Origin: CAZCVI01 sp964502145
GTDB lineage: Bacteria > Acidobacteriota > Aminicenantia > UBA2199
Length of the DNA: 30,511 bases
Assembly: GCA_964502145.1 (NCBI GenBank)
Contig: CAZCVI010000087.1
Location: 1-30,511 of the forward strand
Direction: 5' to 3'
Shown: positions 8,253-15,589 of the stretch, piece after piece
How positions within the stretch are numbered: position 1 is the first letter of the stretch
Layout: the number at the start of each line of letters is the position of its first letter
Made by a program: the position numbers and the translations under genes
The notes under the pieces: model-generated
What the model saw: the letters and a program-made list of their open reading frames with translations, nothing else
Databases searched by the model: none
Told to the model about the DNA's origin: nothing

Positions 8253-10892
8253 ATGAGAAAGTTGTTTTTGTTAGTATTGTTACTGGTGTGTGCTGTACCG
8301 CTGTTTTCAGTGGATTATTTGATCGTGTTGGCCAAAGCCTCTTATGTAGAGGAGATACAACCCTTTGTGCAGTTCAAGCAGGCGCAGGGGCGAAGTGTTC
8401 GCGTGGAAGTATTGGAAGGGTATTCCTATTTCGAGGGTTCCGATTTAACCACTTCCGTCGGTAACATTACCGTGGATGGTGAGACCTTTACCAATGTGGC
8501 CAAAGGCAATCAAAACTATGTGGTGTTAAAACATTATATCAAAAAATGGTGGACTGAAGCTGGGCAGCCGGGCACGTTTTATGTGTTGTTAGTGGGTTCC
8601 GCCAGTCAGCTCAGCCCTTATTTTAATGGGTATCGTTCCGATTTGCTTTATGATGTCACCTGGAGAATCTGGCGCGACCATGAATATTGGAACCTGGATG
8701 CGGACGCTGATTTAGAAGCCATGGTGGGTCGTTGGCCGGTGTATACGGAACAGGATGTCACCACCATCGGGGAAAAAACCATTCGCTATGCCAACTGTTA
8801 TGGCGATTGGACCCAAGATATCCGCGTTTTTGGTACTTTCGAGGAAGATGCTGTGCCCCTGGCCGAGCATTTACGCACCAATACCCCTTATACCGTGAGC
8901 GAGATGTATGGTAGTAGTGATGCCCATGATCTGGTTACCCAGCAGTATTTTGTCGAGGGGCATTCCTTGTATTTGTATCGTGGCCATGGTGGTCCTTATG
9001 TGTGGCAGGGAGGTGATTATGCCACCAAGGATTATTACGAGAACGGTTTGCTTTATCCCAATTTTAACAAACACAGCGTGATGCTTAGCATTTCCTGTGA
9101 TACCGGTTTCATTTATGATATCACCCAACATCCCTTTGCTGGTTCACCCAATGTGTGGGGCATGGTTAATGGCAATTATCGCAACATTGGCGAGCAGTAT
9201 CTTTTGCAACCCAATGGTGGCGTCTCTTTTTTCGGAGCTTCCGTGTACATGTCTTCCGGCACCGACCAGGAACTGGCCGTGAAACTGGTGCAAGATATCG
9301 CCGACAACAATGTCCGGGACATGGGTATCCTGACGCTTAATTCCAAAACCATCACCCCCAGTTATAACCTTTTGGGTGACCCCGATTTGGATATCATTTT
9401 CAGAACAGAACCCGTTTTACCCTTATTGGTGGACTTACAACCCGTTTCAACCCAGTTAACAGCCAGTGATTTGGCCGTGACCGTAAAAAACAATGGCACG
9501 CAAGCCGCAGTAGGCACGTTGGATGTTGAGGTTTTGAAAAAAGTAAGTGGCACCGGCACGCAGACTCTTTTGGATACCAATTTTGAGAGTGCCAATCCCT
9601 TCACCTTTGGTGGCACTTCTTCCACCTGGCAATATGGCACCCCCACCTACAAGGTCACCGCCGCCTATTCCGGCACCAAGGTAATCGCCACCTCATTAAC
9701 GGGCAAATACAATCGCAGTGAAGACAGTTACGCGCAGATTGCAGTGAATCTCGGCAGCAGCACCACGCCCGCCACCTTGTCCTTTTGGCATGCCTATGAT
9801 TTTGATGGCGGTTATGCATCGGATTTAGGCAAGGATATCGGTATTATCGAGATTTCCGCCAATGGCACGTCGTGGCAAGTATTAACCCCCGCCGGAGGGT
9901 ATCCCGATACCGTGGTTAGTAATCCCATTTATCCCAGCGGCACCCCCTGTTATGCCGGGCGGAATCTGACTTGGCATGCCGTCACCGCAGCCATCACCGG
10001 TTACACCGGCACCGTGTACCTGCGGTTCCGAGTTATCACCGATGCCACCTGGACCTATGCCGGTTGGTATATAGATGACGTCAAAATCACCCGTTCCGGC
10101 ACCGAAACGTGGCAGAGTTATTATCAAAACAGTGGTTCTTGCACCGTGGCCGGTCAGGCGCAAACCACAGTTCATTTCAGCAACAGTTTCCCCGCTGGCG
10201 ATTATAGAATCACCGTCGCCACCACCTGTAGCGCGGATACCGAGCCCAGCAACAACACTTTAACTTCTGAAACCACGCTGGGCAGCCCCACCAATACTCC
10301 CCCTGTCGCCAGTTTCACCAATACCGTTTCAGGTTTGGCCGTTACTTTCACCGATAGCAGCACCGATTCCGATGGCACCATCGTTTCCCGTTCATGGAAC
10401 TTTGGTGACAGCAGCACATCCACCACCCAGAACCCCCTTCATACCTATGCTGCCGCTGGAACGTACACCGTCACCTTAACCGCCACCGATAATGGCGGTG
10501 CCACCAACACCTATTCCGCCAATGTCACCGTCACCGCCAGTGCGCCCACCACCTATACCAACAGCACCGTATACAACATTCCCGACTACAATACCACCGG
10601 TATCTTTTCCCCCATCACCGTCACGCGAACCGGGGATTCTGGCAGTGTGATTGTGACAGTGGATATTACCCACACCTATTCCGGGGATCTTTCCCTCTAC
10701 CTGATCGCACCCGATGGCTCCTCCTATACCCTGCGTGAAAGAAGTGGTGGTTCCACCGACAACATCAAAGAATCCTACACCGTCAATGCCACTGGCAAAG
10801 TCTCCAATGGCGAATGGAAATTAAACGTGAAGGACTTGGCCCGCATCACCAGTGGGAAATTAAATTCCTGGTCTATCAAATTCAGTAATTAA
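8253..10892 (+). CDS. Secreted gingipain-like (C25) cysteine peptidase with jelly-roll, PKD and P-domain tail
   Basis: The ATG at 8253 (MRKLFLLVLLLVCAVPLFS) is preceded by CGGAGG and opens a clear signal peptide, so the in-frame start at 8205 is rejected. In the 879-residue product, VDYLIVLAKASYVEEIQPFV and FYVLLVGSASQL match the N-terminal half of gingipain domains. YLYRGHGG gives the catalytic His245 and LSISCDTGF the nucleophile Cys282; FFGAS and LLGDPDLDI follow as in the family. C25 enzymes cut after Arg or Lys; the specificity here is unknown. The domain begins right after the signal peptide, without the long gingipain propeptide. The tail has a jelly-roll (about 440-615), a PKD (about 680-760) and a P-domain (about 766-879), about 85% identical by eye over the P-domain to that of the S8 neighbour. 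No type IX sorting domain is evident. A strong terminator follows. Confidence 0.87.
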   Translation: MRKLFLLVLLLVCAVPLFSVDYLIVLAKASYVEEIQPFVQFKQAQGRSVRVEVLEGYSYFEGSDLTTSVGNITVDGETFTNVAKGNQNYVVLKHYIKKWWTEAGQPGTFYVLLVGSASQLSPYFNGYRSDLLYDVTWRIWRDHEYWNLDADADLEAMVGRWPVYTEQDVTTIGEKTIRYANCYGDWTQDIRVFGTFEEDAVPLAEHLRTNTPYTVSEMYGSSDAHDLVTQQYFVEGHSLYLYRGHGGPYVWQGGDYATKDYYENGLLYPNFNKHSVMLSISCDTGFIYDITQHPFAGSPNVWGMVNGNYRNIGEQYLLQPNGGVSFFGASVYMSSGTDQELAVKLVQDIADNNVRDMGILTLNSKTITPSYNLLGDPDLDIIFRTEPVLPLLVDLQPVSTQLTASDLAVTVKNNGTQAAVGTLDVEVLKKVSGTGTQTLLDTNFESANPFTFGGTSSTWQYGTPTYKVTAAYSGTKVIATSLTGKYNRSEDSYAQIAVNLGSSTTPATLSFWHAYDFDGGYASDLGKDIGIIEISANGTSWQVLTPAGGYPDTVVSNPIYPSGTPCYAGRNLTWHAVTAAITGYTGTVYLRFRVITDATWTYAGWYIDDVKITRSGTETWQSYYQNSGSCTVAGQAQTTVHFSNSFPAGDYRITVATTCSADTEPSNNTLTSETTLGSPTNTPPVASFTNTVSGLAVTFTDSSTDSDGTIVSRSWNFGDSSTSTTQNPLHTYAAAGTYTVTLTATDNGGATNTYSANVTVTASAPTTYTNSTVYNIPDYNTTGIFSPITVTRTGDSGSVIVTVDITHTYSGDLSLYLIAPDGSSYTLRERSGGSTDNIKESYTVNATGKVSNGEWKLNVKDLARITSGKLNSWSIKFSN

Positions 10893-10945
10893 GCCTCTTA
10901 ACATTTTCTATGCAACCAATAAACAATCGTTAACCAATGAGGGCG

Positions 10946-10983
10946 CCGGGGAACTGGGTAAACCGAGTTCCCCGGGGTTTTTT
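10946..10983 (+). terminator. Rho-independent terminator after the peptidase cluster
   Basis: A perfect 10-bp stem, CCGGGGAACT (10946-10955) with AGTTCCCCGG (10966-10975), has a 10-nt loop. It is followed by GG and six T residues. It lies 54 bp after the C25 stop and is the only convincing intrinsic terminator in the peptidase region. Confidence 0.92.
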
Positions 10984-11339
10984 AATATAGCTGCATTGGG
11001 GACAGGCGAAAATAACACCGGGCATTCTTCATCCGTAACCAGCGCGGTGTATGGCTCAAACGGGAAAAAATCCTCTCCGCTTCGGATGATGACACTATCA
11101 AAGAGTGGGACGTGGCCAGCGGGGCCTGTCTGCACACCCATAACCAAAAAGATAACCCCGCGTTTCCCGATTACCCGCCACTGGATGCCAAAAAGGAATT
11201 AAACACAGACCATAATACCATCTATCTCCCGGACCCCAAAAACAAAAAAAAGGAAAAAGGCAGCCAATGGACAAAGAAAGGACTGGAGATTTTGAAGATG
11301 TACGGGGGAAAGATTGAAGATAAGAAGTTAGGAGGCTAG
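10984..11339 (+). pseudogene. Frameshifted C-terminal remnant of a WD40-repeat protein
   Basis: One frame reads GENNTGHSSSVTSAVYGSNGKK, the start of a WD40 blade (GH...V...). The next frame continues ILSASDDDTIKEWDVASGAC, the blade's end with its WD dipeptide, then a charged C-terminal tail ending at TAG 11337-11339. The switch is at the A-run around 11067-11072; one more A would restore a single frame. No start codon or upstream blades exist, because the preceding DNA is the terminator of the peptidase cluster. This is therefore a truncated and frameshifted remnant, probably once part of a larger WD40/STAND protein. Confidence 0.75.
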
Positions 11340-11389
11340 GAAGTTAGGAAAAAAATGAAAAATAGGAAAACGATGAAGTTAGGAAAAAG
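11324..11389. repeat. Degenerate AGTTAGGA-type short tandem repeat, copy 2
   Basis: Units AAGTTAGGA/GGCTAGG repeat over the 3' end of the WD40 remnant and beyond. The string CTAGGAAGTTAGGAAAAA is shared with the copy at 1088-1126. As there, the coding frame ends on a TAG supplied by the repeat. Confidence 0.7.
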
Positions 11390-11419
11390 AGGGTAGCGGG
11401 CGTCAATTTTACATGTATT

Positions 11420-13039
11420 TTACTGGCGGCGACCAATGCCAATGGTGAAACTGGTCACTTTTTTATCGCCGTCCAAGTACACCTCGGGTATACTTGAAGT
11501 ACCTACCTTTGTGCCCACATCAAAAATGACCAAATAACCTTCGCTTGTGGCTTCGGTGTCCAGATAATTATCGCAAACTTGGCGGATTCCTTCTTTACGG
11601 GTGGCGGAGATATCGTCCAAATGATTGACCTTGGTTTCGATTATATATTTGACCCCCCGATAGGTTAGCAAAATATCCATCCGTCCCAAACCGGTGATCA
11701 CCTCGTAACGAAGTTCCCCGGCACCACCATTGACGAATTGATAGAGCCAGGCGGTGAGGAGGAATTGCCCTGTTTTTTCATAGGGTTTTCCTTTTTCATA
11801 AAAAGCCCTGACACCGATCTGGGCAATATATGTATTGAAGTTTTGCAGGATGCGTTCCATGTCCAAACGATGGTTGGGCAGGACGTATTTGTCCAGCGGG
11901 ATTTCTTCGGCCACTTTAGCCTCGCGGAAAAACGTTTTGGTGAATCTGGCTTTATAAATGGCATTGGCCACCACCGCTTTATTATCTATCTCTTTGATTA
12001 AACCGTACTGTTTCAACCACGATTGGTCCTCGTCATCCGGGTAGTAGGAGACGTGGTCAAACACGATTTCAATGAAGGTTTCCTTGTAGAGTTTGGCTTT
12101 TTCATAGAGGTTATCAAAGTGGTCGTTATTTTCTTTGAGCAGCAGTTGGATGGCCAAATCCACATCCCCATCGGTAATAGGAATCCGTGTGTTGGGTTTA
12201 ACATTGGTGGTTAAAATGGTCCCCAATCGGTTCACCAACCACGTTTGTCCCGCTGTGGTTTCGTATACTTTTTTTACTGCCGCAGCGGTGAAGGGTTGGT
12301 TGGTTTCCGCCGTGTATTGGGCATAGATATCCTGGATATTTTGTAAGGAGAAGGGAGGCAGTTCCACATGGTCGGCGATGTTAAAGGGGGAGACGCCACC
12401 CACCACCAGTTTAGTAATATTACGAATACCAATCAAACCCACCGAATAAAGCGCCTTTTGGCCGGTGATTTTATACTTGAGGTACAGTTCACGCAGAGAG
12501 GTTAAAAAATCCCCCAACTCGGGAAGGGGAATACCATCAAACTCGTCAATCAACACCACGATCTTTTTAAATTGCAGTATCCGATTTAACTCTTCAAAAA
12601 GCGCTCTAAAGGAGATGTTATCGGTGAGATGGTGGGTTTTTAAAAAATTAGATACCGATTCGGTTTTGTCACATAGGATGTCTTTGAGACGATTGAGCAG
12701 TTGTGGAAACAAATTCCGTTCAATCTCGGCATAAAATTTTTCCCTGCCCAGATTGTGATGATCTTGAAAACTCAGGAACACCACCACATAGGTTTTGTCC
12801 TGGTGCAGTTCCTCTCTAAGCATTTCCAGAAAGGTGGTTTTACCCGACTGCCGTGGCGCGAATATAGAAAAATTGCGGCCAAGGTCGATCATGGTTTTTA
12901 AGTCTTGATTTTTGGTATTGGTTACATTGCCGACTGGCACGTAATAAGAGGATAGGGGATTTACTGTCCCTGAATTTTCAAAAGCCCGTTTCGGTTTTTG
13001 ATAGCGTAAATTATTGGTATCCATGTTTTTTTCCTGCAT
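11420..13039 (-). CDS. AAA-type ATPase fused to a PD-(D/E)XK nuclease-like domain
   Basis: The product has 539 residues from the ATG at 13039. The ATPase domain (about 35-330) has Walker A PRQSGKTT (62-69) and Walker B IVVLIDEFD (160-168). The C-terminal domain carries GRMDILL (Asp455) followed by KYIIETK (Glu468, Lys470), the D...ExK signature of PD-(D/E)XK nucleases. This layout matches the large family of bacterial ATPases with a C-terminal nuclease-like domain (AAA-ATPase_like plus PDDEXK_9 type), whose role is mostly unknown but often mobile- or defence-linked. A promoter places the transcription start at 13039 itself, so the message may be leaderless. The alternative ATG at 13024 (MDTNNLRYQK) is preceded by AGGA with a 7-nt spacer, giving 534 residues; both starts are possible. 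It is divergent from the barrel-like gene and has no partner on its own strand. Confidence 0.85.
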   Translation of the reverse strand: MQEKNMDTNNLRYQKPKRAFENSGTVNPLSSYYVPVGNVTNTKNQDLKTMIDLGRNFSIFAPRQSGKTTFLEMLREELHQDKTYVVVFLSFQDHHNLGREKFYAEIERNLFPQLLNRLKDILCDKTESVSNFLKTHHLTDNISFRALFEELNRILQFKKIVVLIDEFDGIPLPELGDFLTSLRELYLKYKITGQKALYSVGLIGIRNITKLVVGGVSPFNIADHVELPPFSLQNIQDIYAQYTAETNQPFTAAAVKKVYETTAGQTWLVNRLGTILTTNVKPNTRIPITDGDVDLAIQLLLKENNDHFDNLYEKAKLYKETFIEIVFDHVSYYPDDEDQSWLKQYGLIKEIDNKAVVANAIYKARFTKTFFREAKVAEEIPLDKYVLPNHRLDMERILQNFNTYIAQIGVRAFYEKGKPYEKTGQFLLTAWLYQFVNGGAGELRYEVITGLGRMDILLTYRGVKYIIETKVNHLDDISATRKEGIRQVCDNYLDTEATSEGYLVIFDVGTKVGTSSIPEVYLDGDKKVTSFTIGIGRRQ

Positions 13040-13045
13040 CTCTTT

Positions 13046-13074
13046 ATTTTATGGCACTGGCGGGGATTTGTCAA
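13046..13074 (-). promoter_or_regulatory. Sigma70-type promoter of the AAA-nuclease gene
   Basis: On the minus strand there is TTGACA (13074-13069), a 17-bp spacer and TAAAAT (13051-13046). The expected start, seven bases further on, is 13039, which is the A of an in-frame ATG. Confidence 0.75.
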
Positions 13075-13094
13075 GGAAAAATAGACACGGTCAA

Positions 13095-13155
13095 CAATTC
13101 TCCTTTTGGCGTTTCTGGCCAGGACGAGCCTACATAATCGGCAAAAGGAGAATTG
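13095..13155. repeat. Inverted repeat between divergent genes
   Basis: CAATTCTCCTTTTG (13095-13108) and its reverse complement (13142-13155) form 14-bp perfect arms around 33 nt. It lies between the promoter of the AAA-nuclease gene and the 63-bp block of the first barrel gene. It could be a regulator site, a hairpin or a small repeat element. Confidence 0.7.
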
Positions 13156-13158
13156 CTG

Positions 13159-13221
13159 GTCTTATACTGCGTCTACATAGGACATAACTTGACTGAAATA
13201 CTGGCATAAAAGATGCATGTG
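13159..13221 (+). repeat. 63-bp conserved block upstream of barrel gene 1 (copy A)
   Basis: This block matches 20528-20590 at 62 of 63 positions; the only difference is ACATAAC here against ACATTAC there. It ends about 66 nt upstream of the barrel gene start. It contains TGGCATAAAA, which fits an extended -10 box (TGnTATAAT-like), so it probably carries the promoter of the barrel gene. Confidence 0.85.
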
Positions 13222-13287
13222 TTTAAAGTCAGGTTTTTTTCCTATAAAAAGTTGACCGCATATCAAACTGAAAAAGGAGCTTTACAA

Positions 13288-13776
13288 ATGAAGAAAGAAA
13301 AAATTATTATCGTATTCTTGATGTTAACAATGTTCTGGAACATGGATTTAAAAGCGGCAGGCGAAGCGCCAACCCTTAAAAAATCGGTATCCGGGGAACT
13401 GATCATTCTTATGAATAAGGACGACGGCGTAATAGGTGCGGGATTAGATTTTCAGTACCGGTTAATAGCGCAGGTGGGTATTGGTCTGGACATTATCCTG
13501 GGAATGGATTCGGATGGAGCGGCTTACACTGTTTTATTACCGAATGCAAGTTATCATTTCCTCCCGCTAACAAAAACCTGGGATTTATTTGCAGGGCTGG
13601 GCGCATCGTTGGTAGTGAACAAACCCAGTTTCGTTAATTCGGATTTTGGTACCACTCTTTTTGGTTTTGCCGGGGCCAAGGTTAACTTTTCTCGTCATAT
13701 GGGCTGTACCTTTCGTGTATTCCTCGGACCAAGGCTTATTGGTGGTGGTTCGGTGGCTCTAACGTATTCATTTTAA
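13288..13776 (+). CDS. Small outer-membrane beta-barrel-like protein, paralogue 1
   Basis: The protein has 162 residues. The start at 13288 has AAGGAG at good spacing and opens a signal peptide (MKKEKIIIVFLMLTMFWNMD, cleavage probably near KAAG). The mature part is a series of amphipathic strands (FQYRLIAQVGIGLDIIL, WDLFAGLGASLVV, FGFAGAKVNFS) and ends in VALTYSF; a C-terminal Phe is typical of outer-membrane barrels. I do not recognise a named family. About half of the aligned residues agree by eye with the gene at 20654. The frame is open further upstream to an ATG at 13213, as in the paralogue, but the ribosome site and signal peptide favour 13288. It precedes the ATPase/NACHT unit on the same strand. 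Confidence 0.78.
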   Translation: MKKEKIIIVFLMLTMFWNMDLKAAGEAPTLKKSVSGELIILMNKDDGVIGAGLDFQYRLIAQVGIGLDIILGMDSDGAAYTVLLPNASYHFLPLTKTWDLFAGLGASLVVNKPSFVNSDFGTTLFGFAGAKVNFSRHMGCTFRVFLGPRLIGGGSVALTYSF

Positions 13777-13890
13777 ATAATAGGGAAAATTGGTTTTAGT
13801 TTTTCTGCTCCAGTGAATTTAGAAGGCAAAAAATGACATAAAAGACAGGTAAAATAAAGTCTGGAAAAAATATTTAAATTCAGTATCCTG

Positions 13891-13919
13891 TTGACTTGGC
13901 AAAAGGTTTGTGTTATAAA
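13891..13919 (+). promoter_or_regulatory. Sigma70-like promoter candidate
   Basis: TTGACT (13891-13896), a 17-bp spacer and TATAAA (13914-13919). It lies 231 bp upstream of the ATPase ATG and could drive a longer-leader transcript of the same operon. Confidence 0.6.
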
Positions 13920-14114
13920 TATCTCACCCGCAAAAAGCAGGGTATAATATAGATATGGAAGTGAGGTTTTTTTTCTTAGGCAAGTCGCCAATTTCCAACC
14001 TATACCCGCTAATTTCCCATATTTCCTTATTTTTCAATATGACTTCAAACCAAAAATAATGAGCATTCATTTAGAAATCTATCATACAAGACTTGGTGCT
14101 GAAAAACGAAAGGC

Positions 14115-14143
14115 TTGACATACCCAAAAAGCTTGCGTATAAT
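14115..14143 (+). promoter_or_regulatory. Perfect-consensus promoter giving a leaderless ATPase transcript
   Basis: TTGACA (14115-14120), a 17-bp spacer and TATAAT (14138-14143) match the sigma70 consensus at all 12 positions. The expected start seven bases downstream is 14150, the A of the ATPase ATG. No Shine-Dalgarno sequence lies before that ATG, which agrees with leaderless initiation. Confidence 0.88.
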
Positions 14144-14149
14144 ATCCAT

Positions 14150-15589
14150 ATGACTGATAATGAAAAGAAAACTCATGTTTTGTCTGCCAAACCGGGGAAG
14201 GATATCTTCTTAGAGGCCATCCGCGCAGGCTATGAATTGCCTGATGTGTATTTTGATGTAAAAATAAATAAAGCCACGGACAGAAGAGATGTTAAGTCCG
14301 TTCTGAACCTGGAACAACTGACTGGCAAAAGGCTCAAAGATTTTTATGTGGATACCGACACGGTCAGGGGAGGAAATATCTTGTCCTCCCTTCAACAATT
14401 ACTGGATGACCCGCTGAATCCTTATATAAAACTTCTTTTTTCAGGTTTTTTGGGCTCAGGGAAAACCACGGAGCTGATCAAACTCTCCTTTCAATTGCAA
14501 GAGCAGTTTAATGTGATTATTTTTTCGGTGTTGAGCCGACTCAAGATAGATCAGATCACCATCGAATCACTGCTTTTTGAAATCGTTGAAGATACCCTGC
14601 AATTTTTGTATGCCAATAACTTGGTGGACGAAGCGGATGGCGCTTTAATAGAGATTGTCAAAAATATTACTCATTGGTGTTCTGAAACCCGTATCACAAA
14701 AGAGAAAAAAGATGAAAGCGCCCGGTCTGTCAGCAAGGGGATTGAGTTCCTAAAAGGAATCTTTTTTAGCGCCAAGAAGGAGACGAGATCAGGGAGCGCG
14801 GATACGATACAATCTACTTGGCTTGAAGAGCACAAGATCAATGATTTAATCCTCGAATGCAACAAGGTTTTCGATTATGTCAGAAGAAAAACAGGGAAGG
14901 AAATCATTATTATTATTGATGACTTGGAAAAAATGTCCTTTTTAAAATCCCGTGATTTTTATATTCCCAATGCATCCTTTATCAAGGATTTCCATTGCAA
15001 AATGGTGTTGACTATTCCAGTTGAATTGGTGTACAGCCCTGATTTTGCCAATATTCAAAATGTGTTTGGCGAGGCAGAAGTGTTACCCATGATTAAAATA
15101 AAAGATCAGGATGGCAAAACCTTCCAAGCTGGGATCGCAAAAATGACGGAAATCTTGGAGCGTCGCTTGGACCTCTCGCTTTTTGAAAATCAATGTTATG
15201 AACAAGCCATTTACTATTCTGGTGGTGCCATTCGAGAATTATTCCGTATCATTCAACGAGCCGCCATGATTGAGAATTCGGAGATCATTACCGTGGATTC
15301 GATGCAGAAGTCCATCAGTTATCATAAAAACATCTTTGCCTCCAGGGTTCAAGAAAACAGGGGCGAATTCCATATCAAGTTTGAAGAATACCTGGAAATC
15401 CTGATTGATATCTATGATGGCAATCGCATTAGTCCCAAAAAGAATCTGGCATTACTGGATTTGCTCAGAACTCGGGCCGTCATGAAATACAACGGCGATG
15501 GGTTCTTTGACACCCACCCATTATTGGATAGTTTTATCCAAGCCTATAAAAAACAAATGCTAAAAAATGGCAACCAAAAGTCAAGCTGA
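14150..15589 (+). CDS. P-loop ATPase (AAA/STAND-like), first gene of the NACHT-phosphoesterase unit
   Basis: The product has 479 residues from the ATG at 14150, chosen because the consensus promoter just upstream predicts a transcript starting at that base. Walker A is GFLGSGKTT (99-107) and Walker B is IIIIIDDLE (252-260), followed by a lid with SGGAIRELFRIIQRA (357-371). The C-terminal part is winged-helix-like and ends near YNGDGFFDTHPLLDSFI, a motif I associate with ATPases of bacterial conflict systems. Residues 180-225 are charged and probably an insert. No nuclease or other effector is visible. Its 3' end overlaps the next gene by 23 nt, so the two are translationally coupled and probably act together; this protein may be a sensor, regulator or assembly partner. 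Specific substrate and family name are unknown. Confidence 0.85.
   Translation: MTDNEKKTHVLSAKPGKDIFLEAIRAGYELPDVYFDVKINKATDRRDVKSVLNLEQLTGKRLKDFYVDTDTVRGGNILSSLQQLLDDPLNPYIKLLFSGFLGSGKTTELIKLSFQLQEQFNVIIFSVLSRLKIDQITIESLLFEIVEDTLQFLYANNLVDEADGALIEIVKNITHWCSETRITKEKKDESARSVSKGIEFLKGIFFSAKKETRSGSADTIQSTWLEEHKINDLILECNKVFDYVRRKTGKEIIIIIDDLEKMSFLKSRDFYIPNASFIKDFHCKMVLTIPVELVYSPDFANIQNVFGEAEVLPMIKIKDQDGKTFQAGIAKMTEILERRLDLSLFENQCYEQAIYYSGGAIRELFRIIQRAAMIENSEIITVDSMQKSISYHKNIFASRVQENRGEFHIKFEEYLEILIDIYDGNRISPKKNLALLDLLRTRAVMKYNGDGFFDTHPLLDSFIQAYKKQMLKNGNQKSS

Larger units (their letters stand above)
13777..14149. other. Promoter-rich intergenic region before the ATPase/NACHT unit
   Basis: No established gene is visible in these 373 AT-rich bases. 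They hold a promoter-like pair at 13891-13919 and an isolated TATAAT at 13943-13948. The latter sits exactly seven bases before an ATG at 13955 that opens a 34-codon frame ending at 14059 (starting MEVRFFFLGKSPISNLYPL). The strong ATPase promoter lies at 14115-14143. I saw no terminator after the barrel gene. Confidence 0.6.

Noticed and set aside
13213..13287. N-terminal extension of barrel protein 1 (and the parallel one at 20582-20653)
   Set aside because: Both frames are open to an ATG in the 63-bp block. However, the signal peptide and a good ribosome site mark 13288 and 20654 as starts, and the open frame is explained by the DNA conservation of the block.
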